NCBI GenBank assembly: GCA_933228895.1
Contig: OW121857.1
Span: forward strand, 75,139,672-75,203,671
Source: Platycnemis pennipes
Lineage: Eukaryota; Arthropoda; Insecta; Odonata; Platycnemididae
Length of the DNA: 64,000 bases
Direction: 5' to 3'
Below the pieces are notes generated by a model. That model ran no database searches. It was given only the letters and a program-made list of their open reading frames with translations, and was not told the DNA's origin. A program made the translations under genes and the position numbers. Position 1 is the first letter of the stretch. Each line of letters opens with the position of its first letter. Below, one piece after another: positions 21,991 to 33,357 of this stretch.

Positions 21991-22614
21991 AAGTGCATAA
22001 CTTGTAACATTTGTTAACTCGAGCGAAGATAACCAAATGAAGAAGGCGTACCCCCTTGGTATCAGAATTTAACGCTCCCTGCTAATTGCATATTTGCCAG
22101 GATTGAGTTGACACGTTTTTCCAAAGCGCTAACTAAGGTGGGGGACTGCCGTCGAAGCAGAGGAAAGCGACATCAGAATCAGAGCGATAAACGCATGGAG
22201 GGGGCTTGGAAAAACCTTTTTCAGAGCGCGCACAAGTGAGACCCAAGGCCATTTTAATAAACTCCCACTCGCCCGCACTCACACACACTCTCCAACACAA
22301 AAGGCACGACGCCAATGCAACTGCCGAGTCACGTGACTGTGGGAGTACACCCGTTCTCTTTTTTTCTTCTCCCTTTGCCCTCGTGTTCTGCATGGGAGCA
22401 ATATCACACATAACGGAAAAAGCACGAAGGACAATAAGCATCACAGAATAGCTCAACCTAAGAAAGCATTCATGATATTGAGACCACTCCTGTGCTCAAA
22501 GAGGCCGGCCTTGATTAGAGCTGGACGACATATTAAGTCAAATGCCAATATCCGGAGTTATTAGTCGTAGCGATAGTTTCAATATCAAATAATGATAATT
22601 GGCGTGGCAATACA
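21991..22614. other. nothing recognised
   Basis: A GC-richer patch at about 22.13-22.45 kb carries overlapping 81- and 107-codon frames on opposite strands, neither with a motif. Confidence 0.45.
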
Positions 22615-22860
22615 CAGGGTGTTTTAAAAACGGATGGCCCTATTTTGAAATGTAATAATGATGGAATTACGAACATCCGATGAATCAAACTTATGATACT
22701 CAAATGTGCGGAGTGGACAGTTTGAGGGAAATGACACTAGATGTCACTCCTCAACTTGAATTTTTCCATAAATTCAACCTTTTGCATGATGGTGTCCGCT
22801 CGACAAAAAGGTTATTGCGCTGTGCAATATAGTTAAAGTGGATGGAGTACGAAAAAAGCA
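22615..22860 (+). mobile_element. possible DNA-transposon end, unconfirmed
   Basis: CACAGGGTGTTTTAAAAACGG resembles the CAGGGTGTTNNAAAA termini seen in several arthropod DNA transposon families. About 170 bases downstream, a short stretch translating SARQKGYCAVQYS could be a decayed transposase helix-turn-helix. No matching inverted terminus or target duplication was found, so this remains tentative. Confidence 0.25.
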
Positions 22861-24016
22861 TTTTTCAAGTAAAAACAAACATTTGTAATGATATTGCAGA
22901 CACTTTCATGATTTTTGTGACTACTGTGGGCTTTATTCCATTTCTGTAATGTGTTCCCATTAGAAAATTTAATGCAACGAAATATGATCAATTAGTTTAA
23001 AATGTCTTTATTGAGCGTAAAATCAACATATTAATTACTCAACCATTATTTTTGAAAATTATCAACGTAGAATTGAAACGCAGGTCACTTTGGCAGGAAC
23101 TTAGTTTTATTTTCGGTAATTATTTAACTAGAACTCAATCGTTTGAAACAGCACCTTCTCCCTTCGTAACAATGCATAGCCCTGCCCTCATCGACCGGCA
23201 ATTGAACTAAAATATTTCATAAATTTTTTGACATGACATGACTAAATTCAGCAAATTCAAGGATTACAAACTAGATACGAAAACTCTTGAAGGAGTTTAC
23301 CGCTGATATGCAAAATATCAAGCTCTCCACATAGATAAAATATGAATATTGCTCACGGTACGAACACAGTTGTACCTGATTGTACGCAAAGCCCAGTAGC
23401 CAGCCGTAGCTACGTGGTGACATTAGTACTGATACCCCTTTAATCCCTGTAAATCCACAGAGATTTAAACACCTTAGTAGCCGACAAAAGCACTCGGCAT
23501 AAATACGTGAGGTCCGGGCATAAATCCCGGTTTAACAATAATTTTTATAGTGGAACTCTTGTTTTCGCATGGAAATTAACACTGAAAACTTTTCAAACTA
23601 TTTACGCTTCTTCTTTCACAGAAAAAAAAGAAATCTACACTCGTGATATGCGCCGCACTCGTTACTGAACAACTCGGCACACTGAAATAGGAAACGATTC
23701 GCGTGACCGATCCTAGAACCGCAAACGGTGACCAGGGTCGAAAGGCGGTTGAGTCCCGACACCACCTCCACCGCCTCTGTCCACTCGAGAGGCACGCATA
23801 TCGACGGAAGTGAATCCGATTGGACGATGTTTCTCTCGGCCGTTTTCCCGGAAATCTGCAACCATCATCGATTTTCCTCGTCCAGCAACACGCAAGAAGA
23901 GAACAAGGACATCGTGGATGACTCTGTCGTCCAATCCAATCCAAATTTGACAAGGAATATTCATTTAGGGGAGAAGTAAAAATGATGAGTTTTGATTTAA
24001 TTCATTATTAGTTATC
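22861..24016. other. AT-rich DNA then a GC-richer patch, no gene recognised
   Basis: Overlapping frames at 23.58-23.98 kb (83-125 codons) run on both strands through a GC-richer patch. None shows a domain, and the coincidence on both strands argues that they are composition-driven. Confidence 0.45.
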
Positions 24017-25076
24017 AACCTTCACATTGGTTTGACGTTGCTCTCCACTGAGTGCTTCTATCGGCTAATCTCTACATATTTACGTATTTCTTCTCTTTCC
24101 CATCCTTCATCACTTGTTCCATGTGTCTCACTCGAGGCTTTTCTTTGCCATTCTTCCCATTCACTTGTCCTTCAACGATTGTCTTCATCAGGCCATCGTG
24201 TCTTAAGATATGGCCGATTAAGTTATCCCGTCTTCTTCTTAGAGTTTTCAGCAGGCTTCTCTTTTCTCCCACTCTTCTTAATACTTCTTCGTTTGACACT
24301 CGGTCTATGGATTTTAACTTCATCATTCTTCTGTAGCACCACATTTCGAATGCTTCCACCCTTTTCATTTCCGCTGCTGTCATCATCCATGACAGGAGTA
24401 TATCTGGAGCATGTTTCCTTATTGCCGTAAAGAAACATGCTCCAGATGTACGTCCTAATGTATTGTTTCCTTACTTCTACGCTTGTATTTCCAGATGTAA
24501 GTAGGTTCTTCTTTTGGTAGAATGCCCTCTTTGCCTGCGCTTTTCTACTGACTATTTCTTTCTTGCTTCGTCCATCGTTGGTTACTCGGATTCCTAGGTA
24601 ATAGAACTCTTTCACCTCTTCATGTTTTTATTTTGCTAATTTGATATTGGTTTTGGCCTCTTCTATCTTGCTGCACACCAATATCTTAGTCTTCTTCTTA
24701 TTTATCTTCATCTGATATCCGGCCATTGTCAGATCCGGCCATTATTAGAGTCTTATTCAGATCCTTCTAAGTGTGTCTGCTACGAGTGCTATATCATCAG
24801 CAAATCTCAGTACGCTAATTTTTCTCCGTGGAGGTGCACTCCAGAATACTTCTCTTTGATTTCATTGATGTCTCTCACGACGTAAGCATTAGAAATTACG
24901 GGAGACAGTGCACAGTCTTGTCTCACTCCTTTCTTTATTCTTGCTTCTTCAGAGCTGGGTCCAGATTTTATCACAACTACTTGGTTTTTATACAAACTGT
25001 GGATAATTCTTTGGTCATTGTACGACACTCCAATTCCTTTCAGAATATCAAGCGTTGAATTCCAATCCACGATTAA
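24017..25076 (-). mobile_element. LINE-A: longest copy, reverse transcriptase palm to C-terminus, broken
   Basis: Minus strand, from 25076 down. The frame at 25070-24807 encodes LKGIGVSYNDQRIIHSLYKN and KKGVRQDCALSPVISNAYV, reverse transcriptase motifs around the palm (canonical RQGC changed to RQDC). The catalytic LRFADDIALVA follows at about 24814-24780 but only after a one-base frameshift at the preceding tyrosine. Later frames give KMKINKKKT-like residues, VKEFYYLGIRVTNDGR, KKNLLTS, IRTYIWSMFLYGNK, then MMTAAEMKRVEAFEMWCYRR. The C-terminus LADRSTQWRATSNQ is near 24020. The fingers and endonuclease domains are absent: 5' truncated. A locally templated inversion breaks the frame at about 24.39-24.45 kb. 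Not functional. Confidence 0.85.
24402..24447. repeat. 16-bp inverted repeat inside LINE-A (templated inversion)
   Basis: ATCTGGAGCATGTTTC (24402-24417) is the exact reverse complement of GAAACATGCTCCAGAT (24432-24447). The 6-kb LINE-A copy has only the second arm here; in its place before the GCCGTAAAG segment it has a normal CTCACT coding sequence. The first arm is therefore an inverted copy of the neighbouring coding DNA, as expected of template switching during synthesis or repair. Confidence 0.75.
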
Positions 25077-25214
25077 ATAGGTAGATTAACGATTAAATTA
25101 TATCCACGAATCCACGATTCAATTACATAGATATTAAGATATTAATAGCTACAGTAAGCAGAGCTATAGATGAAGGAAAAGGAGTATAGCAGTAATCTAT
25201 TGCGTTAGGAGTTC

Positions 25215-25665
25215 CATTGGAGTAAAGCAGCACTGAATTTCAAAGAATTTATCAGGCGAAGGAGGCTTGTACTCGTATAAGAGAATTACTGGCAGAGTCG
25301 TTGAGCATGGAAGTAAAGTAGTGACTAGTGAAAAGTGACTAGTAAGGTGTTTGGCACTGCACTGCGTATAAAAGCGGACTTTGAGGGAATAAGAGGCAAA
25401 TATGCTTTTGTGAAATGAGTTTTTGTGATGGAGAAATTCAGATCATGTATGGGGAAACGAAAACGAACGTGGATACACTTGAGATGGAGTTTGAAGGAAG
25501 TGATAGATGGAAGAATGATGGGTAGACAGGGTAGAGGGAGGAGAAGAAAAGGTACACTGGATGAATTAATAACATGTAGTAAGCATGCGAAACTCATGGA
25601 AAAGATATTTTGATTTATGGGAGTAGTGGGAACAGCTTACTGCCCATCAAAGTCTGCCTTAACTG
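25215..25665 (+). mobile_element. LINE-B: non-LTR reverse transcriptase C-terminal fragment
   Basis: Plus-strand translation gives RIYQAKEACTRIRELLAESL then SMEVK, matching the K-AF---KELLTSKSLSMEVKKRLVK segment of arthropod LINEs. The frame at 25425-25613 contains LKEVIDGRMMGRQGRGRRRK then GTLDELIT, the basic VIEGR-GKRGRGRRR linker of the extreme C-terminus. Stops and frameshifts separate the two parts. The end is near YCPSKSAL at 25660. A second copy of the same segment is at 51.25 kb on the other strand. It abuts the 24-kb LINE-A and is followed directly by a LINE-C piece. Confidence 0.75.
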
Positions 25666-25689
25666 TCTGGACTGTACTTATCATACACC

Positions 25690-25960
25690 GATAAATTAAT
25701 CATATATCTACAAAGCTCAAGAAACCGAAGCACATAGTATTAGGTTCAATCATAAAAAGAAATTGGGCTACTTTAGCACTGAGCCAAAATCGATGTAAGA
25801 ATTAGGTTGGAAATCACGATCTGATCGTAGATCGAAATACCGATAAATTTAATACAGGGATTTAAAGCGCATTCCTTTTCTGAAAACGTCAAAGGTAAAT
25901 TACTATGATAGTTAAAAACACCTGCGTTCTACGGTAATTTCAACTTGAAGAAATGAAAAC
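25690..25960 (+). mobile_element. LINE-C internal fragment
   Basis: Plus-strand pieces ELGWKSRSDRRSKYR and FKAHSFSENVKGK, then LKTPAFYGNF, align in order with the 17-kb LINE-C copy (ELGWESLLERRLRYK, FQSDSFAEEVRH, LKTPAYYARF). Frameshifts and two stops interrupt it. The 3' tail is missing here; a separate tail lies at 27.7 kb. Confidence 0.65.
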
Positions 25961-27156
25961 AATAATTAGAATACTGTACAAACTTTCTAACACAACACAT
26001 GACCTAGGTTTCTAAGTAGGATGTCATCGTTGGGTGAAGTAACTACAGAAAGATACACAAGTATTTATAGTCACTAAAGGAGACCGTATCACATGTAATT
26101 CCATAGTGTATCCTAGATGAATTTTAACAATAGGAAAAACAAGTACTATCACCACACCAATCTAGATTATGAGAGCTATTTTGACAAAATAAAAATCCAC
26201 CACCTCCGAATGACAAGAAATGATAGGGATAGTTATAAAAGGCTCGTGAAACAACATATCGTAAATGATGCTGCAACAAATTAGTGATTAAATCCTTTCC
26301 CACTAAGTAAACTTTCTTATCTGCAGTACTTCACACACGAACTTAACCATTTTATGCGTATGTCCTGGTTAATAGTACTGGAAAATTAATAATACTGGAA
26401 AATTTGATATCCTCTCTTCTCTTCAAGTTTCGTTGACGAGGATGCTTTTGGCCAATCCCCTAAAATGATCCTCTCTGTCAATATTCCTCACAATAGGCAA
26501 TCAAATTTTCTTCTTCTTCCACTCGCACATACGCAGAGATGCCTCCGGAAAACGAATTCTCAGGGAGCTCAGCATCCATTAAGCGCAGCAGAACACGTGG
26601 AATGACGTCATTCTTGCGCCATCAACCGCCTACGTGATTTCTCTTCTCCTTTAATACCGACCTGTCATTAAAACTGACACTTGGATTAAATTATTCTATC
26701 TCAACTATTGGAGAATCAATTTGCAAAATCATGAAACATCATCCGTGGAAACGTAGTGTCGTCTCATTATTTGAAAACTGCTCAGCCGACAGTAAGAGGG
26801 CTAGAGGAAAATGATGGAATTCATATATTTCATAGAGCTTCATACTCGTGACATTTCTAGTTTACAAAACATGGACAGGAGAAGAGGCCTTTAATCTGCT
26901 TAAATAAAAACCTGCAAGAAGATTATACATATTCAAAACAGAATAATAAGAGTAATATATTTAATTAAAATACGATTGTCTGACAGAATGTGTCTATCAG
27001 TTATAATTGACAGAATTGGTTTAAAACATTTCCTTAAAATAGGTAACAGATAAAGGTTGACAGAGAAAAACTACCTGACTCAATCAAAAGCCGTAGCGTA
27101 GAGCTGGTTTGTTCCTCAATTCATGATAAAAGAAACACAGTGAAAGTTAAAACATG
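25961..27156. other. AT-rich DNA, nothing recognised
   Basis: No coding frame of note and no repeat signature. Confidence 0.5.
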
Positions 27157-27412
27157 AGGGATTGTGTTGGTGTGATGGGCAGAGTACTGGCGTCCTATTC
27201 TGTCGACCCAGGTTCGGGTCTTGTCAATGGAAGATTTTTCACTCCATCCTGTTCCCTACTTGAGGGCTGTGGGGAGAGCACTTTGAGAATTACTCCGTCC
27301 GTCGAATAGGACATTGAAGCTTTGTCCCCTTGGCGCCTTTCTTTAAGATCAGGCAAACGACTACGTCGGTTTATTCTCCACCCTTCCTCCACTACGTAAA
27401 TATTTTATCCTT
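27157..27412 (+). mobile_element. SINE-1 copy, plus orientation, degenerate
   Basis: Head to core order on the plus strand: GGATTGTGTTGGTGTGATGG then GCAGAGTACTGGCGTCC, then CCAGGTTCGGGTC in the B-box position, TACTTGAGGGCTGTGG, ACTCCGTCCGTCGAATAGGA and CCCTTGGCGCCTTTC, ending near CACCCTTCCTCCACTACG. Each block has a counterpart in the intact minus-strand copy at 30.7 kb. The 65-codon minus-strand frame over it is an artefact. The 3' tail part is lost. Confidence 0.8.
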
Positions 27413-27699
27413 TATCCAAAAAACCATTATCCTTAACAGCGCAAGTGTACGATCACCACTTCGAAATAACAACAACCACACTGGTACAATATGACTTCCA
27501 GTCTTGACTTTTCTACTATAGTTATCGTCCATACCTCAATGCCATGCATTTCCTGTAGGGGAGTGCATTGCATATTTCTCGTTTGTGCGTAATGTGCAAG
27601 TGTGTTACATTCGGTATTGCCACCGTATTTTCATATTTAATTCAAAATAGTGAAACCATTAGAACAATATTTAACAATAAGTTTGTTCACTGGACGATA
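27413..27699 (-). mobile_element. possible LINE-A scrap in AT-rich DNA
   Basis: Plus-strand CTTTTCTACTATAGTTATCG then TCCATACCTCAATGCCATGC (about 27508-27548) resembles the minus-strand LINE-A segment CTTTTCTTCGCCGCTGCTGT then CATCGTCCATGCCTCACTGCC. It is too short for confidence; the remainder of the interval shows nothing. Confidence 0.3.
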
Positions 27700-27785
27700 A
27701 TGCATGTGTGTGAGGTCACCCACTGCCAAACACCCTTGTGGTGACTAGCAATGCACGATTTAGACGTATTGTATGAAGCTTAATC
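27700..27785 (+). mobile_element. LINE-C 3' tail, solo
   Basis: CACCCACTGCCAAACACCCTTGTGG continues to TGACTAGCAATGCACGATTTAG and matches the LINE-C terminal segment at 17.51-17.57 kb (CCCCCTGCCACACACCCTCGTGG, TGGCTTGCAGGGTATCGTGTAG). The GTAGATG repeat is decayed. It represents a strongly 5'-truncated insertion. Confidence 0.6.
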
Positions 27786-30717
27786 CTCTTGGATAGTGGT
27801 ACTGTGCACGCAATTGGGATTACTAAATACAGTTCCTGCGCTGCAGAGGAAACATGAGGTTATTCTAAAGCTTCCAGATCCATATGGGAAGAATGCTTAA
27901 ATAGGCAAATTTTAAAGGGATCGGGTCTCGAGACCCGGTCAAGGAATACGGTTCTTCCTTCATGGAATTGTCACACGGGAATTATGCAAGACTGTTTCTC
28001 CCCAACTCATCCCACGAGCTATCCACGCGCCAATAGACGCGAATTGTTGGACACCTACAGTCAAGGAGCCTGTCCGCGGCACACGTTATTCCCCTCCTCA
28101 ACGCTTGACCAATTCTACCGAAGCACCAATCGCGGCGAGGGAAAGGACCTCGACGAATGCCTTCATTAAAAAGAAAATTGCCGAAGGGGCAAGTGACCTC
28201 CACCCGAGAGGGAAAGGTCACTCGGCTTAACTTCGAAAGCGATCGGAGCGCCGCGGTGCGGCAGAAGAGTCTATACGAACACTCGGCCAAACTCGTGCGC
28301 TCGTACGCCATATATCTCCGCCCACACTCCCCCTCGGATTAAAACACGAGAAAAACGAAACTGCATCCGAAGAGACCGACTTAAGAAACGACACAAGAGG
28401 ACACATTCAAGAGCACCATGGCGTTGAGGAATGGTTGCTGCCACGATGAAAGCCATAAGGGCAGGAATGCTTATTTCTGCCGCTGGGCAACTCTTAATGA
28501 ATGATACAAATCTTTCGCTTCCTCACTCCCTCCTTGGCCGCCCTCTGAGTGGGAGTGAATCAAAGTTGCGATACCGCTACCAGATGAAAGCGTCATGAAT
28601 GAGGAGCGTCTCCTTTTAATCATCAAGCCGCGAAGGAACGGCATAATAGTGACTGATTCCAATTGCAAATAAACACGCATCCACGTGAGAGTAGTTACAT
28701 AGTGTTGTGGCAGAGGTTGTTATTCCATCCTTATAATATGTGAAAGTAAAAACAAATAGTCGGAAAAAACAGATAAAAATAGATTTTTTTATGTTGAGCT
28801 AATAATCATCTTCGTGAGGATTGTGGTGCAGCATTTTGCACGGTAGAAAGGGATTCACGAGCCTTTTAATCTACCGTCTATAGTTAATCATCTTTCTGAT
28901 GCGTCAGTCTCGATACTGTTTAATTTGAATTTATTTCGCGATTTGAATATGTGTCAAAACCTTTTAGTTTCCAAAAGCAGTTCATTCAAAGGCCGAGTAG
29001 TGTATTCTCATAGGATTTATTTACGAAACGTGCAGCTATCCTTTGCTTCAGTTTTTTAATAAAAGCTCCATTATTTGAAATCGTTAATTCTTCAAGGCGT
29101 ACTCCATATTGTGCATTACTAAGGTCTTACTTCATAAATTCCATTAGCGTCTCCACCAAGGCAACCTTCCACATTTTTTTAATGATTATACAATCGCAAA
29201 TATTACGAATTAGATTATAAAAGGATAGGTTTACCGCCAGAGTTGCGAACAATAATTCACATTTGAAAATTGGGAATTCGATTCTTGACAGATGAATTTG
29301 CTCTGAAAGGAATAAAATTAGAAAAACAGTCCTCAATATATATTCATATGAATAAAGCCGAAAGGAAAAAGGACGAGGGTTATATCTTATGCGTAGTCTA
29401 CCGAAAGTATTCGAACCTTAAAAATGACATTTCTGAATGGTCTACTGTGAGTAAAAACGTTTTCAAGTCCTGGAAAGCGAATTTAAATTAGACATTTCTA
29501 CTTGCAGGGGGACTATGTGAACTTCTCCACGGATGCAATTAGAAGAAAGACCATTAGGTTCATAAGCGCATAAGCAATGTAGTTAATAGTAATTGTTCGA
29601 CGGTCATGACGGGAGTTTGGGAGATAATTTTTTATCGAGTATTATTTCAGTACTTTATTCTTTTCCTTAACAACCAAATTACGACAAATTTTGCAACGAT
29701 TAAGGTGAGTTTAAGATGAAACTGAGAAATCATTTTGTATCTCGAGATAATTGGTGTCTATAGATGACTTTGTACAAGAACGTCTGTGAAATGAAGGAGG
29801 AGAGTAGTAAAACATTAAGATGGGCACCATTTTCCATATGCACCTGGCTGGTAGCAGTAATAAGTGGTGGCGTGCTGAAAGATCAATGCCACTTCGAAGT
29901 TTTGAAAAACTACTACCATGTGCTAAAATAGCTTTGAAATAGTCACTAAGCCAATTGCATATGAGATACTGCTAATATTAAACTAATTTCTCAAATAGAA
30001 GCCTTACTGAATAGGTACATAATTCGCCAATGACCATATGAAGTGAAAATATTGTTCTTGAGTCGAAGGCTCCAGGGCACTTAACTGAAATGTGTTGCTA
30101 AGGTGCGTTCCAAGAGTACGGAATAAAGTGCGCCCAAATTTCTTACGCTTGTAGGAGCTAAGGCACGAGTCTCAAAAAGCACATGATTGCGTCGTAAACG
30201 GATGAACAGTACGCTTTACGAGGCGTGAGCTGTTAAGTACGCAAGAAGGATTTTACGCGAGCAACTTCACCTTCATACGGAGATCGTGGTGTTAATTACC
30301 CCCGGGCCTCCGGTGTCCCAAACGCGGACAAACAACTTGAGGGGAACAAGTGGTGCCACGAGTTATTAATTAGCTTCTGATTAACAAGTGATCAAAAAAG
30401 TAAGTATGGATGCGATGATTATCGGCAGGTCGGTCGTTTGTTCACCATCAATGTGTAGAAGAAAATGGATTTTGAACGAAAACCATTGGTGAAGAGGCGG
30501 TATTACGAAAAGAGTGAGCGGGAGGCTTTATGGAGCTGAGATTCGTGACGTGCATCCGCATTCTCGAGTATAACAGCGCGTGACACAACCTTCTGCCGTC
30601 ATTTCCAGACGCAAGGCCAAGCTACAGCCAAGTTTAAAAGTCAAACTAATTCAAAATTAAAAATCCCACACAGATCATCGTATTATTTTTTAGCCATGTA
30701 TACTTCAATTCTGTTTA
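27786..30717. other. mostly unassigned; GC-richer patch at 27.9-28.45 kb
   Basis: The patch holds a 16-bp perfect palindrome CGGGTCTCGAGACCCG (27922-27937) and overlapping frames of up to 109 codons on both strands without domains. The remaining 2.2 kb is AT-rich with no signature. No splice-linked frames were evident. Confidence 0.45.
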
Positions 30718-31072
30718 CTATTCGAATAGGTAGTTGGTTGGTTGGTTATTCAGGGGAGGCGACCGACAGCTGAGGCCATTTACGATTGGTGGGTAATTGA
30801 GTAATGGTAGGAGTTTTAAGGGAATGGAGGAAGGGTGGAGTGATTTCCGGCGCCGGCATTAGCCTACTCTTAACGAAAGGCGACAAGGGGACCACGGCTT
30901 AACGTCCCATCCGACGGACGGAGTGCAGAACTTGAAATGCCCTCCACTAGACACTTAAGCAGGGACCAGTTTTCCACTGAAAATCCCCCAAAGCCGGGAA
31001 TCGAACCCGGAACCTTGGGATGGGAGGCCAGTACTCTAGCCACCACACCAACCCGATCCCCTATTCGAATAG
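30718..31072 (-). mobile_element. SINE-1: intact tRNA-derived SINE with 12-bp target duplication
   Basis: A 331-bp element (30730-31060) lies between perfect 12-bp repeats CTATTCGAATAG (30718-30729 and 31061-31072). On the minus strand it starts GGGATCGGGTTGGTGTGGTGG, with an A-box-like GTGGCTAGAGTACTGG and a B-box GGTTCGATTCC (near 30993-31003), the internal polymerase III promoter of a tRNA-derived head. The body carries the core ACTCCGTCCGTCGGATGGGA then CGTTAAGCCGTGG, shared by all other copies here. It ends in (CCAA)n at 30731-30746, a simple-repeat tail expected for LINE-mobilised SINEs. Overlapping 68-78 codon frames are artefacts. The core may belong to one of the widely shared SINE central domains; I cannot confirm which. 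Confidence 0.9.
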
Positions 31073-31430
31073 CTACAAGCGAAACGTTCTGTCTAAACAG
31101 TTCCAAGAGCGAACGTGGATGTCACCACGGCACGTCACCTTAATATTAGGAGCCACATCGCGAGGCGTGTGGGCACAGCACACAATATACGCAAGCATCT
31201 CCTGACTTCCCGCCGTGTATATTAAGCGGGGATGGGCAAACAAACAGATCCGCGACGCGAAGGCCTCCCTCTCGAGTGTTGCACCGCGGGTACGAAGGAG
31301 CGGGGTCGTAAAATTTTCGCCCATATCTTCCCCTCTGGGAAAGTGCGCGCTACCATCTGGGAGGGGAGGGGAGAGAATATGGCATGGGGGCTGCTGTATG
31401 AGGAGCCTCGCTATGCCGTAGTTTAGGAAC
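31073..31430. other. GC-richer unassigned DNA
   Basis: Overlapping frames up to 133 codons on both strands lie in a GC-richer patch, with no recognisable domain or splice-linked structure. Confidence 0.4.
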
Positions 31431-32010
31431 AGCGGGGCCATTGACAAGGAGGAGGAGCAGGACCCTTTCCTCACGGCCCCAACAGCCTTCGCCCCGGAAG
31501 AAACCCTCCATCCCTAAGTTTGCCTTAACGTGCAACCACCTCCCCCCACCACACCCCACCCTCACTTATCTTTTGAAGACGTCTGCACATTCCGTAAGAA
31601 TCCTCATATTACCCACACCTCCCTATCTCCTCTCTCTTCCTTCACCCGTCCCGGGATGCTTCTAGCCTTTGCCATCCTCACACCCCTTTCCCTCAAAGCA
31701 CGGAATACAACCTCTACGCCCCACAGACCTCCTCCTTGTAACCTCTACGGGAGTCTTATCTCTCCGACTCTAAACTTTGGAAGCTCCCTCCACGCCTTGC
31801 CCACATCCTCCCACGTATTTTTTTCCTGAAAGAAACCTCTTTCTCTCCTCTCCACCGCTATCTATCTCTCACTCTCTCTCTTCTCTTTCCTTCTGTTACT
31901 CTTCCCTCTAGCGCGTTCCAGAACTCCTCTCTTCCCAACCGCCTTCCTAAACATCACCGCCTTCGTCCTAAATCGAAATTCTTCTCTCCTCCTCCGTTAT
32001 TTTTAGATTT
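31431..32010. repeat. pyrimidine-rich low-complexity tract
   Basis: The plus strand is dominated by C and T with repeated CTCTC, TCTCTC and CCTCC runs, densest at 31.50-31.96 kb. The 74- and 99-codon plus frames (proline, serine and leucine rich) reflect composition only. Confidence 0.65.
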
Positions 32011-32694
32011 TTCTGGCGCCTTAGAGGAATGGATGGCTTGCCTCTTTCCACACGGAGAGCATTTGGCTGCAAGGGTCGGACTATAACCGCCGCTTCCTTC
32101 CTTCTACGTCTCTGCCACTTTCTCGACCCGATAACTAACTGCCCCTCTCCACTTTCTTCCTCTTGTTTACATTCTTCGAGAAATGAAGTGTGGGCAAGAG
32201 ATGGAGCTTCCAACTCCAACCCAGTTTTCGCTTTGCTCACAAGGTTGCCACCTTGAGGAGTTGATTCCGGTAGATGGCCACTTGGTGATAACAAAACTGA
32301 GATATAACGAGGCATAATCTTATTACCAAAACAAAATGATCGCAATTGTAATACCAATTAGACCAATTTATATTGAAAACGCATCGAATCACAAAAAAAT
32401 TAATTTGTTTCAACTTTTTTCCTAAAAAACTTATGGAAAAATTAGAACACATATTACTTTCAAGCACAGTTACAGAACTAACACACCATAACTGCTAACG
32501 CAAAGGCTCCTGGCGTATGTCTATCTAGCTAGAGCAATGTTTTTATGATACTCTTTTACGACTATTTAAGTTAATATAATTAACAAATGCCTAACTGCAC
32601 TAAAAATCAATAATACGATTTTCATTACAACGTACCATGGACCAATAGACCGATTCAACACTACTGTGATTTTACCACCCAGAATTACAACGAA
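32011..32694. other. nothing recognised
   Basis: A 129-codon minus frame (31968-32357) overlaps the end of the pyrimidine tract; no domain is visible. AT-rich beyond 32.28 kb. Confidence 0.45.
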
Positions 32695-32800
32695 CTAGCA
32701 CCCGTTTCAGCACTCACTTTCAAGACACTACAATATAGTTTTAAAAGTGCCTGTAGTGATGACTGTATTAAAAATATAATTCAAAACAGAGTTCTCAGGA
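32695..32800 (-). repeat. weak GAAAC motif resembling the foldback elements
   Basis: Minus-strand CTTGAAAGTGAGTGCTGAAAC then GGGTGC resembles the CTTGATAATG...GAAACC and CTTGAGAATG...GAAACC segments of the elements at 42.0 and 56.2 kb. No inverted arms or flanking direct repeats are seen, and the stem between the boxes does not pair. It may be a decayed relative or coincidence. Confidence 0.25.
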
Positions 32801-33357
32801 ACCGAAATAAGGAATTAAATTCAATTTCTGGGAACTAAGCGAAATGAATCTTAGGAAGTATAACTACCAGCAGTGAGCTTCCAAATTACTTACACGCAAA
32901 ATATTAACATTCGGTTCATCACTACAATCTGCATCTTCTCCCAAAACAACAGATTAATGCATCCCATATCAAAGTCAACTGCTCTGAACAAGGCACGTGG
33001 AACAACAAACGTTGTGCTTTGTGAGGAAAATATATCATAAAAAAAAAATTCCCATTCCCCGGCATGAAAAGAGGGATCAGAAATTAGCGGCAGGACCACA
33101 ATTACACCACCATCACAGAGGAATGCGATAATAACGTCAACGAAAGCAAAGCGAAATAAATAAAAGAGCATACGAGGCCCAAAAACGTCGAATGATGAAA
33201 ACGAATCCCTCCGAAATTGAGGGAGTAGTTAAAAAATACGGGAAACAAAACATGACGAAACGGCTGAAGCATATATGAACGCATTATTTTTACTATACGA
33301 CAGAAAATGTTATTTTATTTTTTAAATCCATAATTTTCACAAAGGGCACGAAGTCGC
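32801..33357. other. AT-rich DNA, nothing recognised
   Basis: No motif is visible. The 93-codon minus frame at 32890-33171 is hydrophobic without a recognisable family. Confidence 0.5.

Noticed and set aside
23576..23979. Four overlapping frames up to 125 codons
   Set aside because: No recognisable domain; coincidence on both strands in a GC-richer patch.
27922..27937. 16-bp palindrome CGGGTCTCGAGACCCG as an element
   Set aside because: No flanking repeats or further symmetry; could be chance in a GC-richer patch.
30993..31060. tRNA gene within the 30.7-kb element
   Set aside because: It is the head of a SINE: flanked by the SINE body and target duplication, with no acceptor stem.
31073..31474. 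133-codon minus-strand frame
   Set aside because: No motif; in a GC-rich patch next to a pyrimidine tract; start overlaps SINE flank.
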